Origin: Anomaloglossus baeobatrachus | Taxonomy: Eukaryota > Chordata > Amphibia > Anura > Aromobatidae | Direction: 5' to 3' | DNA: 64,000 nt | Assembly (NCBI RefSeq): GCF_048569485.1 | Contig: NC_134353.1 | Location: forward strand, 68,588,730-68,652,729 | In this document: piece by piece, positions 23,077-34,985 of the stretch | Layout of the letters: each line of letters starts with the position of its first letter | Numbering within the stretch: position 1 is the first letter of the stretch | Translations under genes and position numbers: made by a program | Notes under the pieces: model-generated | Told to the model about the DNA's origin: nothing | Seen by the model: the letters and a program-made list of their open reading frames with translations, nothing else | The model's database searches: none

Positions 23077-23697
23077 TGTCACGGCCTGTCACGGAGGTAT
23101 CACGGCCGGCTGACAATCCAGTGGCGAGTGTTAGAAAATCTTAAGAGTTTGGCAGCATGCATTGTTATCTGACAGTTCCAAGTTTCTGCAGCAATAGACT
23201 CTCTTAACCCAGGAAAGTGTCAGTTATTCCTCTCAGTTGCCGGCCTCTGACTTCCTTTATAAACCTCTCCCTGGGGTGGTTTTGGTGCCATTTATAGTTG
23301 TTCCTGACTGTGGTCTCCTCTTGTTGATCCAGAGATGTATGTGGTAGCTGCTCCAAAGATAAGTGTTTGACTTTTGCGGTCTACCAGGGCTCAGGTGGTA
23401 GCATTTGTGCATCCCCTGTATTGTTTCCTTTTGTCTCCTTTAGCATTATTTGTGTTGACAAGCCTTCATACCCACCATCCTTATTTAGGACCCAGATCAG
23501 GGATTGCCTAGGGTGAGGTATTTCTGCTCAGCGGAAGGTGCAGAACCTGTATAGGGTTGGTGAGGGCAGTGATGGTAAGCTGCAGGTTGTTGTCAGGGGT
23601 CACCACTTCCCCCTTACCTTAGCGATAGGGCATTCCTTTCCCCTACCCTTTGTATTGTACTATACAGCTGGTATAGCTTCTATCCTCGGCTGTGACA
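23077..23697 (+). mobile_element. Solo LTR (Gypsy-like)
   Basis: A fossil of 621 bp that begins TGTCACGG and ends TGTGACA, flanked by a perfect GACTC five-base duplication (23072-23076 and 23698-23702). A TTTATAAAC box near 23256 fits an LTR promoter. There is no internal retroelement sequence on either side, so it is a solo LTR. The exact duplication suggests moderate rather than great age. Confidence 0.75.
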
Positions 23698-24232
23698 GAC
23701 TCGGATTCTAGGCTGCACAATGCTTGCACTGCCAACGGCTTTTGGGGTATGCAGATGCGGTCCTGGTCTACATTACTCTGGCTAGGAACTGTAGGTGTCT
23801 ACGTTTTACTGCAGGAAGCTGAGTATGTCTGCTTTGAGATTTGGGAGGTGCCACTCCTTATTTAAACCCCCATTAGTAGTTTATCGGTTATAACAACTTT
23901 TCTTGTCTGTTATTTATCTAGACCTAGTATTCTATAATTTCTGGTGTTTAATTCATGATCTCAGCTTATATTTTAACTACCCAACGGTTTTTCAATTTTC
24001 TGGTTTATAAGTCTTCTCACTGACAGCTTGATCTACCGGCCAGTAGCAACTCTGGACGTAACCCAGAAAGTACTGAATAAGTACATATTCCTGTATAAGG
24101 CTAAAAGAGTTTACCTTGGATCCTGATAAACAGAGTGGCTTGAGTAAAGATTGTCTGTGGAAGACCTACCACAGTCAGAGCTCTTTGACACATACAGTGC
24201 CTTGCGAAAGTATTCGGCCCCCTTGAATTTTT

Positions 24233-25200
24233 ATAATAATAATAAGTTTTTTTTCTATAGTGCCAACATATTCCGCAGCGCTTTACAATTAAGAGGGGAC
24301 ATGTACAGACAATATGAGACGATACAAAATAACAAAATTAAGATACCAGGAGGAGTGAGGGCCCTGCTCGTAAGCTACAGTCTATGAGGAAATAGGGAAG
24401 ACACAAAAGGTGAATGGGGGGTGGAGAAAAGCTTGTCATATATGGTCCAGCCATCGATTTAATAGGGTATTCAAAAGCAGCTGCATGAACCCATCAGTGA
24501 GAATTTATACAGGTACAGGGGACAAGAACTGGAAGTAAATTTTATGAAGGGCAGAAAGGGACTAGATTAGATCAGGGCAGGGAGTTGATAGGCTAGTCTA
24601 AAGAAATGCATTTTTAGGGCCCGCTTAAAGGTGTGGATGTTGGGAATTAATCGGATTTCTCTTGGTAGTGTGTTCTAGAGCAGAGGCGCAGCTCGTGAGA
24701 AATCTTGAAGACGGGAGTGGGAGGTTCGAATTGTTGAGGCTGTCAGTCTTAAGTCATTAGCAGAGCGGAGGGCACGGGTGGGGTGATAGACAGAGATGAG
24801 GGAGGAGATGTAGGGTGGTGCAGAACCGTGGAGAGCTTTGTAAGTGAGAGTGATAAGTTTATATTGGATTCTGTAACGGATAGGCAACCAGTGCAATGAC
24901 TGGCAAAGAGCAGAGGCATCAGTGAAGCGGTTGCAGAGGAAAATGATCCTGGCTGCGGAATTCAGAATGGATTGGAGAGGGGAGAGTTTAGTAACAGGAA
25001 GACCAATTAGTAAAGAGTTACAATAATCCAGGCGAGAATGAACGAGAGCGACAGTAAGAGTTTTTGCAGAGTCAACGGTAAGAAAAGGTCGAATTCTTGA
25101 AATGTTTTTGAGGTGGAAGTGACAAGAACGAGCAAGTGAACGAATGTGGGGATTGAAGGAAAGATCAAAGTCACATATAACCCCAAGACAGCGGGCGTGC
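24233..25200 (-). mobile_element. L2-clade LINE 3' fragment inserted in a Tc1 TIR
   Basis: The minus strand encodes the end of an L2-type reverse transcriptase: LGVICDFDLSFNPHIRSL, HSRLDYCNSLLIGLP, LHWLPIRYRIQYK and YKALHGSAPPYISS are family signatures. It finishes with an L2-type 3' tail (GTAAAGCGCTGCGGAATATG, then TTATTATTATT). The insertion splits the Tc1 TIR between GAATTTTT and TCAACCTTTT; the right TIR of the same Tc1 shows the two parts joined. It is 5' truncated, as is usual for LINE copies. Confidence 0.85.
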
Positions 25201-25552
25201 TTCAACCTTTTCCCACATTTCAGGCTTCAAACAAAGATAAAAAAATTAAAATTTTATGGTGAAGAATTAACAAGTGGGACACAATTGTGAAGTTGAACAA
25301 AATTTACTGCTTATTTTAAACTTTTGTAAAAAATGATAAACTGAAAAGTGGGGCGTGCAATATTATTTGGCCCCTTTACTTTCAGTGCAGCAAAATCACT
25401 CCAGAAGTTCATGGAGGATCTCTGAATGATCCAATGTTGTCCTAAATGACTGATGATTATACAAATAAGCCACCTGTGTGTAATCTATTCTCTAAATAAA
25501 TGCACCTGCTCTGTGATAGTCTCAGTGTTATGTTTAAAGCACAGAGAGCATC

Positions 25553-27496
25553 ATGAAGACCAAGGAACACAACAGGCAAGTCTGGGAAACTATTGTGGAG
25601 ATGTTTAAAGCCGGATTTGGTTGCAAAAAGATTTCCACAACTTTAAACATCCCAAGAAGCACTATGCAAGTGATCATATTGAAATGGAAGGAGTATCATA
25701 CCACTGCAAATCTACCAAGACCCGGCCGTCCATCCAAACTTTCATCTCAAACAAGGAGAAGACTGATCAGAGATGCAGCCAAGAGGCCCATGATCACTCT
25801 GGATGAACTGCAGAGATCTACAGCTGAGGTGGCAGAGTCTGTCCATAGGACAATGATCAGTCGTACACTGCACAAATCTGGCCTTTATGGAAGAGTGGCA
25901 AGGAGAAAGCCATTGCTCAAAGATATCCATAAAAAGTGTAGTTTAAAGTTTGCCACAAGCCACCTGGGAGACACACCAAACATGTGGAAGAAGGTGGTCA
26001 GATGAAACAAAAATCGAACTTTTTGGGCACAATGCCAAATTATATGTTTGGCATAAAAGCAACAGAGCTCATCACCCTGAACACACCATCTTTGAAGATA
26101 CGGGGTCAGTGGGTGCTCTCGTCCACTGGACTGGCCGCCTTTAGAAAGACAGCATGGCTCAGGGCTCATCCCAACTGAACGCCGACCTCCTTAACCGTGG
26201 GCGGAACACTACTCAGACAACACAGGGTGAGGGAATCACAATAGTAAGACTTTATTGGATCCCCACACAATTAACGGCACATAGCACATAACCAGCAAAA
26301 CACACAAATGTAACAGGCAACAGAGTCTCACCCTTCCGCTGGCTCACCAGGGATTAGAATGTCCGTGCCTCAGAGCTTCCAGGGCTACTTACTCCAATCC
26401 AGCAGCACCCCCTTTTCGGCGGGCACCCACCGAGACTGGAATAACACCACATTTAGAAAGCTGGCTGAGGTCTGCAAAGTCTATAGCCAGGTGACTGGAT
26501 TGTCCCAACCTGGGTTTCCTTCTTAAGTAGTCTCTGGTATGATGATATAATCCTGGCAGCCGGAGTCGAATTCCCTAGACCGAGTCCACAAGGCATCCTA
26601 GTTCTGATCCCCTAGCCAGCTCCTAAGAGCTTAGACTGGATCATGCAACATCCATCAACAACTGGTGACTTAAAGAAGTCCCTTTTTATAGCCATAGCCT
26701 TCCCTTCGGATATACTGTGCCCTTATCGGATTGGTTGTACAAAGTTGCTTCTATTATTGTATGATTTTCAAGCTGTATTCAAATATCCAGAGACAAGGGT
26801 GAGACAGGTAAATTACATCACATTTAGCAATTCACTTAGTAAGTTTGCATAATTGAGTTATCTGGGTGTCTGGCCTTCAGTGGCCAAAACAATTACATGA
26901 GTCAACAAAAACTTCAATACTAAACTCCCAAGAGTTTTGTAGAACAATGAGGGATTATCCCCCATCTATAGACAAACTGTCTTCATGTCTGGCTAAATGT
27001 TAAGAAGCTTTAACCCATGCTAGGCAGTGAGTGTCCATATCGTCACACCATCCCCACTGTCAAACATGGTGGTGGCAGCATCATGGTTTGGCCCTGCTTT
27101 TCTTCAGCAGGGACATGGAAGATGGTTAAAATTGATGGGAAAATGGATGGAGCCGAATACAGGACCATTCTTGAAGAAAACTTGTTGGAGTCTGCAAAAG
27201 ACCTGAGACTGGGACGGAGATTTGTCTTTCAACAAGACAATGATCCCAAACATAAAGCAAAATCTGCAATGGAATGGTTCACAAATAAACGTATCCAGGT
27301 GTTAGAATGGCCAAGTCACAGTCCAGACCTGAATCCAATCGAGAATCTGTGGAAAGAGCTGAAAACTGCTGTTCACAAACGTTCTCCATTCAACCTCACT
27401 CAGCTCCAGCTGTTTGCAAAGGAAGGATGGGCAAGAATTTCAGTCTCTCGATGTGCAAAACTGATAGACACATACCCCAAGCGACTGCAGATGTAA
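25553..27496 (+). pseudogene. Tc1-like transposase (interrupted)
   Basis: The N-terminal half (25553-26005) has the paired helix-turn-helix DNA-binding region (MFKAGFGCKKISTTLNIPRS, then GRPSKLS). This is followed, in a shifted frame, by SDETKIELFG with the first catalytic Asp. After the insertion at 26091-27043 it resumes with IPTVKHGGGSIMVWPCF and QQDNDPKHKAKSA (second Asp), then [15 protein letters not shown] with the catalytic Glu. That gives a DD34E triad. It ends at 27496. A frameshift near 26005 and the insertion make it non-functional. Confidence 0.85.
26091..27043. mobile_element. Unclassified 953-bp insertion
   Basis: Interrupts the Tc1 transposase gene and is flanked by the direct repeat CACACCATC (26082-26090 and 27044-27052). 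Joining the outer sides restores the family's usual EHTIPTVKHGGG reading, so the borders are exact. No inverted ends and no protein motif are seen. The duplication of 8-9 bp would suit hAT or an LTR-type integrase, but the ends fit neither clearly. Confidence 0.6.
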
Positions 27497-27879
27497 TCGC
27501 AGCAAAAGGTGGCACTACAAAGTATTACCTTAAAGGCGATGAATAATATTGCACGCCCCACTTTTCAGTTACTAATTTTTTATAAAGTTTAAAATAAGCA
27601 ATACATTTTGTTCAACTTCACAATTGTGTCCCACTTGTTGTTGATTCTTCACCATAAAATTAAAAAATGTTTATCTTTATGTTTGAAACCTCAAATGTGG
27701 GAAAAGGTTGAAAAATTCAAGGGGGACAAATACTTTTGCAAGGCAAAACTTTCACAAGGTGATAAGTTGCTGATGACTCCCACACATATCCTGAGAATGG
27801 GGATCTGAAGTGTCTAGTTTGAAAGGAGTGATAGTTACACGTCCGCACCACAATTGCATTCTTTGTTCATGGGACTGTC

Positions 27880-30800
27880 TGAGATGGACCAGAGTTCTAA
27901 TCTGCTTTTTTCAGTATTCTAGTTGACAACTATCAGAGATTTTTCATAAATTGGTGTCAAATGACTTTAAGACACTAGGGGGCAGTAGATTGGGCAGGGA
28001 TAATCTTACTCAAGATCAGAGAATTGCTCTGGGACCGATATTGTAATTAAACCAGCTGATAAAAGGGGGAAATGTGGCCCTCTGGCCAACTAAGATGTAT
28101 GAACGGGAGGCCTTCAGGCAGCTGAGGAACAAGTCATCATACTCCACCTTATCTTCCAATCCAACTAACAAATTTATGGCTGCCTTTTTGAGATATTAGA
28201 CTCAGCCTTTCAAAGGGGATTGATACCTAAGAAAGTGATGGAGGGCCTTCTAATCAAGGATCCTAAAATTCCGACATTCTACCTACTCCCAAAAGTCCAC
28301 AAAGATCCCCTTGTCCCCCCGGGCCGTCCGATAGTCTCCGGCATTGGAGGGCTGTCTGAGCCGGTGTGCAGGTTCATTGATTTTTACATGCATCCACTGG
28401 TTCAGACTTTGCCCTCCTATATCGGAGATACTACTGATGTCCTGAGGCAGATTGATGGGATCTTTGTGGACCCCGGTGTCATCTTAGCCACAGTGGGCGT
28501 GGAGTCACTGTACTCTTCGATCAAACATGAGATTGGTCTCTGAGCGGTTAGATTTTTTCTGGAGATGAGCGGTCTGGATGCACCGATGATTGAATTGATT
28601 ATGGAATTACTTTCATTTATTTTGACTCACAATTATTTTTTATTTAAAGATCGTTTTTTTCTACAGGAGTGCAGCACTGCGATGGGCGCAGCGTGCGCGC
28701 CTTCGTACTCTAACCTCTTCCAAGGTCTCTGGGAGAGGGAGGTGTTCGGCGAGGGCCTGCCCGCCGCGTCCCAAGCGCAGTGCTGGCTCCGTTTTATTGA
28801 TGACATTTTGATTTTTTGGAAGGGCACTTTTTTTGAGTTTTCTCAGTTTATTTCTGATTTGAATTTGAATAGTTATAATATTAAGTTGACTTTCAAATGT
28901 CATGCTACCTTTATTGATTTTTTGGGATATTCAAATCTCAGTACATCCCGACCGCTCTATTCAGACCACGATCTACCACAAAGAGACGTCAGTAAACAGT
29001 CTCCTTCATGCATCATCTGCTCACACCCCTTCCACGATCTCCGCAATCCCGACTGGCCAGTATCTAAGAGCCAAAAGAGTCTGCTCCAGTAATAGTCTTT
29101 TTGAGGACCAGGCTCAAGACCTTCGGGAAAGGTTCTTATCGAGGGGATACAGTGGAAGGAATTGTGCGCAGGTGATACCGTCAGGCTCGGAACACACCAC
29201 GTAACGAACTATTAGTCCCTAAACAAAAGGAGGAGACTGTTCCAATTGCCTGTCTTATCTCCACCTACAATGACAAGTGGCGGGATATGAGATTAATTCT
29301 CAAAGGCCATTGGAATGTACTTAAAACTGAGCCATCTATTGGACCTAATCTACCGGATAACCCCCCGATGACAGCGAGAAGGGCCTTTAATTTGCATGAT
29401 ACCCTGGTCCGTAGTCACTACGTGGCTAGGGTGCCACACATATTTGATAGTGGAGAACCACATTGGGGATTTTTTCCTTGCGGCACGTGTATTGCCTGCC
29501 ACAATATGATAAGGGAAACTTCGTTCTCTTCCGCCAATGGTGGTTGAGAGTTCCAGATCCGTCACCACATTACTTGTCGTACAAGTAATGTGGTTTACTA
29601 TGCCACGTGTGGGTGCAACCTTATATATGTCAGACTCACTACACGTGAGCTACGGTTGCGCACACATGAACATGTGAGGAACATCCAAGCGGCATCTAAC
29701 CTGGACATTGATAACCCGCGTCTAACTACGCTACCCCGTCATCACAAGGTGAAACATGACTGTGACCCAACCCATTTTAAGGTGAGGGGCATTGACGTGC
29801 ACCTTGGGATGAGGGGAGGTGATTACAGCAAGGCTCTTGCTCAAAGGGAGTGTAGTTGGATAGTTCGTTTGGGGACCATGATGCCGAGTGGTCTCAATGA
29901 GAAACTCAGCTTCTTGCCATTTTTGTAACAATGGAATGTATTAAAATAACTATTGTTGATTTATATTCTCGCTGTCTCTCTGAGGGCAACCCATGTGTGT
30001 ATTTTACATATATGTGTTGTTTTTAATTGATTTTAATTATATTTTTTTATTCCCTTTCCTTTTTATGTCCCTTTGGGTGGCTTTTGATATAGGTAACTGC
30101 AACAGCTTGTGGTTCCATGAACACCTTTTAATCTATGGAACATCCATGAATATTATTCAATCTATGGAATACCCATTTGGGTCATGGGATATATATTTCC
30201 CACTAGGATCAGGATGAATATATGTATTGGATAGATCCTTATACTAAATATCCTTAAATTGGAAAAAAAAAATATGTGGAAATATCATCCAATCCAATCT
30301 CTTTCATTCTAATGTCATTTCATATGTATATATGGCTGTACTGTGTTTATATACTGTTTCTTTGAAATCTACATTCTATGTTTTCCATTATATCATGGTT
30401 CTTTACATATATGCCCCTATAGGCGAGTATGTGTCACTACGGTCCGCAGTATTGTGCATATTTCTGGGGGGGTTTAAATGGACTACATACCATGTTTTAA
30501 TGGTGTGTGAGTCCGCCCCGTTACCTTGTCATGATATTTAAATGCGGTCCAATGGTGACGCTACTTACACCATGTTTAAGATGGTCCTGTGAAGTCGGGG
30601 ACGCCTATTTCCTTGCCCATACCAGGGATGTCCGCGGCACGTGCCTCCTGCCTTTCTCTATTCCGCCCACACTGAGGATCTCTCTAGTGGTGGGAGGTGA
30701 CATCACGTTTGAGTCACTTCCGCCGGTGAGACCCGGAAGTGATAGGTGGATGGGGGATGCCAGACGGGACGTGCGCGGCGCAGGTGATGGCAATCTCTGC

Positions 30801-30960
30801 TTTATCTGGGGGCATATATGGAGCTATCTGCAGGTATCTCAGCCACACACTGCCCCCTGAAGAAGCTAACGCAGCAAAACGCGTTGGGGCTTTCTTCCCC
30901 TGTAGTGGACCTCTGCCTTGGCACTTGTCTAAGCACTTCTGCACTTTTTGATGGGTAAGC
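27880..30960 (+). mobile_element. Penelope-like element (PLE)
   Basis: Coding remnants of a PLE run from about 28000 to 29928, followed by a long AT-rich 3' region. Near 30852-30890 lies CTGAAGAAGCTAACGC, then AGCAAAACGCG, a degenerate hammerhead-like motif of the kind found in PLE terminal repeats. The 5' border (somewhere in 27750-28000) and the 3' border (30960 or beyond, possibly 31190) are uncertain because no target duplication was recognised. Confidence 0.7.
27995..29928 (+). pseudogene. PLE reverse transcriptase and GIY-YIG endonuclease
   Basis: Begins with a frame-broken PADKGG-type motif near 28050. A reverse transcriptase follows (FYLLPKVHKDPLVPPGRPIV, TAMGAACAPSYSN, and the active-site region FIDDILIFW near 28795). 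A linker with LRAKRVCSSNSLFEDQ and PCGTCIACHN leads to a GIY-YIG-type endonuclease (VYYATCGCNLIYVRLTTREL), and the frame ends LNEKLSFLPFL at 29928. This order is diagnostic for endonuclease-bearing Penelope elements. The frame is interrupted by a TGA at 28541 and by at least two frame changes in 29092-29590. No host function is implied. Confidence 0.85.
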
Positions 30961-30964
30961 GGCA

Positions 30965-31594
30965 ATCCATTTATTATCTATCTATATTTGAACTACTCTC
31001 CATAATGTTATGGGAATGCTGCTGACCCATTCATTTGTATTTATTATGGCAGGGGCCCATGGTCTGGGAACCTCTTTCTGGGACTCTTTTCCTGCACTTA
31101 TGTACCTTTACTATTTATTATGATGCTTGTCTCCTTGTCTATATTGATTGTGAAATAAACTTGTTATTTTGTACTCACAAGGAGTCTCTATTTCCATCTG
31201 TAATATCATGCATGGCCCTTTAATACTCCCGTTTTTCTTTTTGATTAATATGCAACTTTGGAGTGGCCTGACAATACTTCTTTCTATTCCATCTGTTACC
31301 CTGATATTGTGTTATATAACTATTAGAGCAGTGCTGCGTATGTACATCTATCACTCTTTTCAAACGGAACATATTAGAGCCACCTCTCCTACACCGACTG
31401 TTGGCAGAAGGGTCTCCGGATATCATTATCTCTTACTTTTTGGGTACATCTTGAAGTTGTCCTTCTCATACTGCAAATACCTGTGTTGACCATTAACTCT
31501 AGCAAATGTTGTATTTACTCAGGTCATGTTTTCGCTGTTCATTTTTTTTTGCCTTGTCTTTATTTTTAACTGCTAGGTTTCTCAATTTTTACCG
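30965..31594. other. No gene recognised
   Basis: AT-rich, with short open frames lacking motifs. It may still belong to the 3' part of the Penelope-like element; an AATAAA-type sequence near 31150 could be that element's or a chance match. Confidence 0.3.
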
Positions 31595-31597
31595 TTA

Positions 31598-32106
31598 GAC
31601 CTCTTTCACACATCCGTGTCTCCGGTATGTGTGATGTCAGTTTTCACACGTACGGGAGACACAGACACACATAGACACATTAAAATCAATGGGTTTGTTC
31701 ACATATCCATGTGGCGTACACGCGTGGCCATGTGCTCCACATGGCAATATGTCAATTTTTTTCTGGCAGCACAGGTGTCACACGGACTGCACACTGATGG
31801 TATCCGTGTGACATCAATGTGACACGTATTGGAGAAAAGAGGTCACACAAAAATAAAGAATTTTTACACTTACCTGCCTCTGCTGTTACTTCTGGGCCCA
31901 TTCATTAAGCTCATGCATATTCACTGCACTGACTGCTGACCCAGAAGTAACAGCAGCACCGGAGATAGATAAGAATACCAGCTCATGTTGTCCGGATGTT
32001 ACACGGATAGCACAGGGACAGCACATGTAGAACACACAAGGACACACACATACGCACCTTCACCACGGACCGTTCTCGTGTTTTGCACAGTCGTGTGAAG
32101 GTGGTC
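31598..32106. mobile_element. Harbinger-like MITE with GACCTCTTTCACAC ends
   Basis: A 509-bp element with left end GACCTCTTTCACAC and right end GTGTGAAGGTGGTC, both flanked by TTA. Inner halves repeat ACACATCCGTGTC-like and ACGGACCGTTCTCGTG-like blocks in inverted sense. Non-coding. Confidence 0.7.
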
Positions 32107-32109
32107 TTA

Positions 32110-32780
32110 CACTGTTCTAAGTTGCCTGTTGACTCAAATCTCAACCCCCCAGATGACCTATTGATTTGAATGCGTGATTAGATCTATGACTAGGGTCAAA
32201 AACAAACATCTCCATTTTTTTAATGTACAAATCCCAGAAAATAAAGAACAAATGTGAACAATTTGCTGCGTCTGCAGACTATCACAGCTAGAAAAAGAAG
32301 AGAGAGAATATATCAGCCGCATCGATTGATATTATTGCATTAGTGTTACACTGAGGATCGATCAGGAGCCTAAATGTGAGGAGCCTCTAACCATAAACAT
32401 TGATTCAATGCGAAAAGCTAATACAATTTCTGAGTATTCTATGTTCTCACGGGTTTCCTCGAAGCATTATGGTATCTTATCACAGTTCATCAGGTTCATT
32501 GACTTCGAGGTAAATAGAAATAGTGGGTGCGATACAGAATTTATAACGGCAGCTCCACAGGCGCAGAATGATATGAATGTGGATTCTGCACAGAGACAGA
32601 ATAACATGATATCATTGCGCTAAAGTTTCCAAAATATAAAAATGTTCACATTTTTCAATGTACAGTTAAATAATATATAAACTCTATTATGGAGGTTGTT
32701 GCATTTGTAGCATAATTGCATTTTTCTTCTCTTTTAACACTTTTGCAAAACTTAAGGAAATACCGTAAGGTTTTTTTTTT
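32110..32780. other. No gene recognised
   Basis: No gene, inverted ends or tandem repeat was identified; the 71-residue frame at 32408-32623 has no motif. Confidence 0.35.
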
Positions 32781-32784
32781 TTTT

Positions 32785-33360
32785 ACATTACTGTGTATAG
32801 GATAGCTGTGGGGGCTTTATAATGTGCATAGGGTAGTGTGGGGGCATCATACTATGTACATGGGAGCTGTTGTGGCATCATACTGCTTATAAGGAAGCTG
32901 TTGGTCCATCATCCTGTATATAGGGAGCTATGGTGGCATTACACTCTACATAGGGAAGCTGTGGGGGGCATTATACTGTGTTAAGGGAATCTGTGGGGTT
33001 TAGCTGCGGGTGGGCATGTTTTTTGCGGCATTAACACAAGCTTAAATATTTAATAGGAAGCCATGAATGATCCGAAAGAGCAGACTCTTTTTGGTGAGAG
33101 GAGCCATGGGAACCGGATCACCAAAAAGAGCTGGACTACCCATCACTAATAGTTGTGGGAACATTATACTATGTAAAGGAAAGTCATGATACTATCATCC
33201 TGTATATAGGGAGCTATGCAGTCATAATATTGTATATAGGGAGCTGTGGGGCCATGATACTGCATATAGGGGAGCTTCATCAACACCATACTATGCAGAT
33301 GGTAGCTGTTGACCGATCATATTGTATATAAGGGAGCTGTTGGCCTATCATCCTGTGTAA
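32785..33360 (+). repeat. Degenerate 35-50-bp tandem repeat
   Basis: Repeats of ATACTGTATATAGGGAGCTG, then TGGGGGCATC with much variation, plus an unrelated interruption at about 32995-33165. Old and heavily mutated. Confidence 0.6.
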
Positions 33361-33389
33361 TGTCGAGTTATAGGCAGGCAGCAATATCC

Positions 33390-33745
33390 TGGGGAAAGAA
33401 GCCCCACAATAACTGATAACAGGGTCAGTGATGTAATGCAGAGTGATGAAATGTGCTGGAGCCCAACAGACCCGAGCGTGATTAATCGACAGCTTTCAGC
33501 TCTCACCTCTGGCAATCGGTATGGGGGGGGGGGGTCAGTACTGTAGAAGTTGAGTCTCATTACAAACACTTCTAGTACCACTCCTCTCAAATTAAAACTA
33601 GCTTTATTGAAAAGGACTCTGCTATACTACCCGTCCCACCACACCGACTGCTGGAGATGAAAGCTGTTAATCCCACTTACATTTGCTGTGCTCCAACACA
33701 TGTAATCAGTTTGTACTGAGAGCACACTGTTGTTGTGTCTCACAC
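33390..33745 (-). repeat. Inverted copies of a local repeat (left side)
   Basis: Read on the minus strand, 33440-33600 matches 34785-34985 (ACTAGAAGTGTTTGTAATGA, GCTCCAGCACAT). A third, shorter copy in plus orientation lies at 33645-33740 (GACTGCTGGAGATGA, GTGCTCCAACACATG). The Harbinger MITE at 33813 sits between the arms. Confidence 0.6.
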
Positions 33746-33812
33746 AGAGCTTGTTCTAAGCTATAGTGGCAAAGTTTTCTTTTTCTCCTTGTGTGTGGAT
33801 GCCTGTGATTAA

Positions 33813-34774
33813 AGGCCCCGTCACACTAAGCAACATCGCTAGCAACATCGCTGCTAACGAACAACTTTTGTGACGTTGCTAGCGATCTTGCTGTGTGTGA
33901 CATCCAGCAACAACCCGGCCCCTGCTGTGAGGTCGTTGGTTGTTGCTGAATGTCCTGGGCCATTTTTTAGTTGTTGCTGTCCCGCTGTGAAGCACAGATC
34001 GCTGTGTGTGACAGCGAGACAGCAACAACTAAATGTGCAGGCAGCAGGAGCCGGCTTCTGCGGAGGCTGGTAACCACGGTAAACATCGGGTAACCAAGAA
34101 GCCCTGTCCTTGGTTACCCGATATTTACCTTTGTTACCAGCCTCCGCCGCTCTCACTGCCTGTGCTGCCGGCTCCTGCTCTGTGCACATGTAGCTGCAGC
34201 ACACATCGGGTTAATTAACCCGATGTGTGCTGTAACTAGGAGAGCAAGGAGCCAGCGCTAAGCATTGTGCGCTGCTCCCTGCTCTCTGCACATTTAGCTG
34301 CAGTACACATCGGGTAATTAACCCGATGTGTGCTGTAACTAGGAGAGCAGGGAGCCAGCGCTCAGTGTGCGCTGCTCCCTGCTCTGTGCACATTTAGCTG
34401 CAGCACACATCGGGTAATTAACCCGATGTGTGCTGTAACTAGGAGAGCAGGGAGCCAGCGCTCAGTGTGCGCTGCTCCCTGCTCTCTGCACGTGCGGTGG
34501 TAACCAAGGTAAATATCGGGTTGGTTACCCGATATTTACCTTAGTTACCAAGCGCAGCATCTTCCACGCGGCGCTGGGGGCTGGTCACTGGTTGCTGGTG
34601 AGCTCACCAGCAACTTGTGTAGCGACGCTCCAGCGATCCCTGCCAGGTCAGGTTGCTGGTGGGATCGCTGGAGCGTCGCTTAGTGTGACATCTCACCAGC
34701 AACCTCCTAGCAACTTACCAGCGATCCCTATCGTTGTTGGGATCACTGGTAAGTTGCTTAGTGTGACGGTACCT
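33813..34774. mobile_element. Harbinger-like MITE, copy B
   Basis: A 962-bp element, nearly identical to 11653-12623 in the same orientation: ends AGGCCCCGTCACAC and GTGTGACGGTACCT, with TAA on both sides. It carries the same palindromic internal blocks; their number and order differ slightly from copy A. Non-coding. Confidence 0.8.
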
Positions 34775-34784
34775 TAACAGAATT

Positions 34785-34985
34785 AGCAGCACTATGAGAG
34801 AGCTACTAGAAGTGTTTGTAATGAGACTTAACTCTCCAGCACTGACCCCCTCCCCACACTGACTGCTGAAGATGAGAGCTGACTGCTGTTCGTTTATCAC
34901 ACTCGGATCTGTTGTGCTCCAGCACATGTCATCACTCTGCAGTGATGAGAGCAGATTGTTTGTCATTACATGTCTCACACTGAGC
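34785..34985 (+). repeat. Local repeat, right arm of inverted set
   Basis: Matches the reverse complement of 33440-33600. Together with that copy and the short one at 33645-33740 it forms an inverted arrangement around the Harbinger MITE. Its origin is unknown. Confidence 0.55.

Larger units (their letters stand above)
24195..27748 (+). mobile_element. Tc1-like transposon with two insertions
   Basis: Left end CAGTGCCTTGCGAAAGTATT follows a TA at 24193; the right end reads inwards as GCAAGGCAAAACT near 27740-27748. The subterminal parts match each other (CTTTTCCCACATTT and AAATGTGGGAAAAG; CACAATTGTG on both sides). Between them lies a transposase gene cut in two by an insertion at 26091-27043, while an L2 fragment sits within the left TIR at 24233-25200. 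With both removed the element would be about 1.6 kb, the usual Tc1 size. Confidence 0.85.

Noticed and set aside
25885-26169. Minus-strand 94-residue frame
   Set aside because: Antisense of the Tc1 transposase gene; shadows of conserved codons only.
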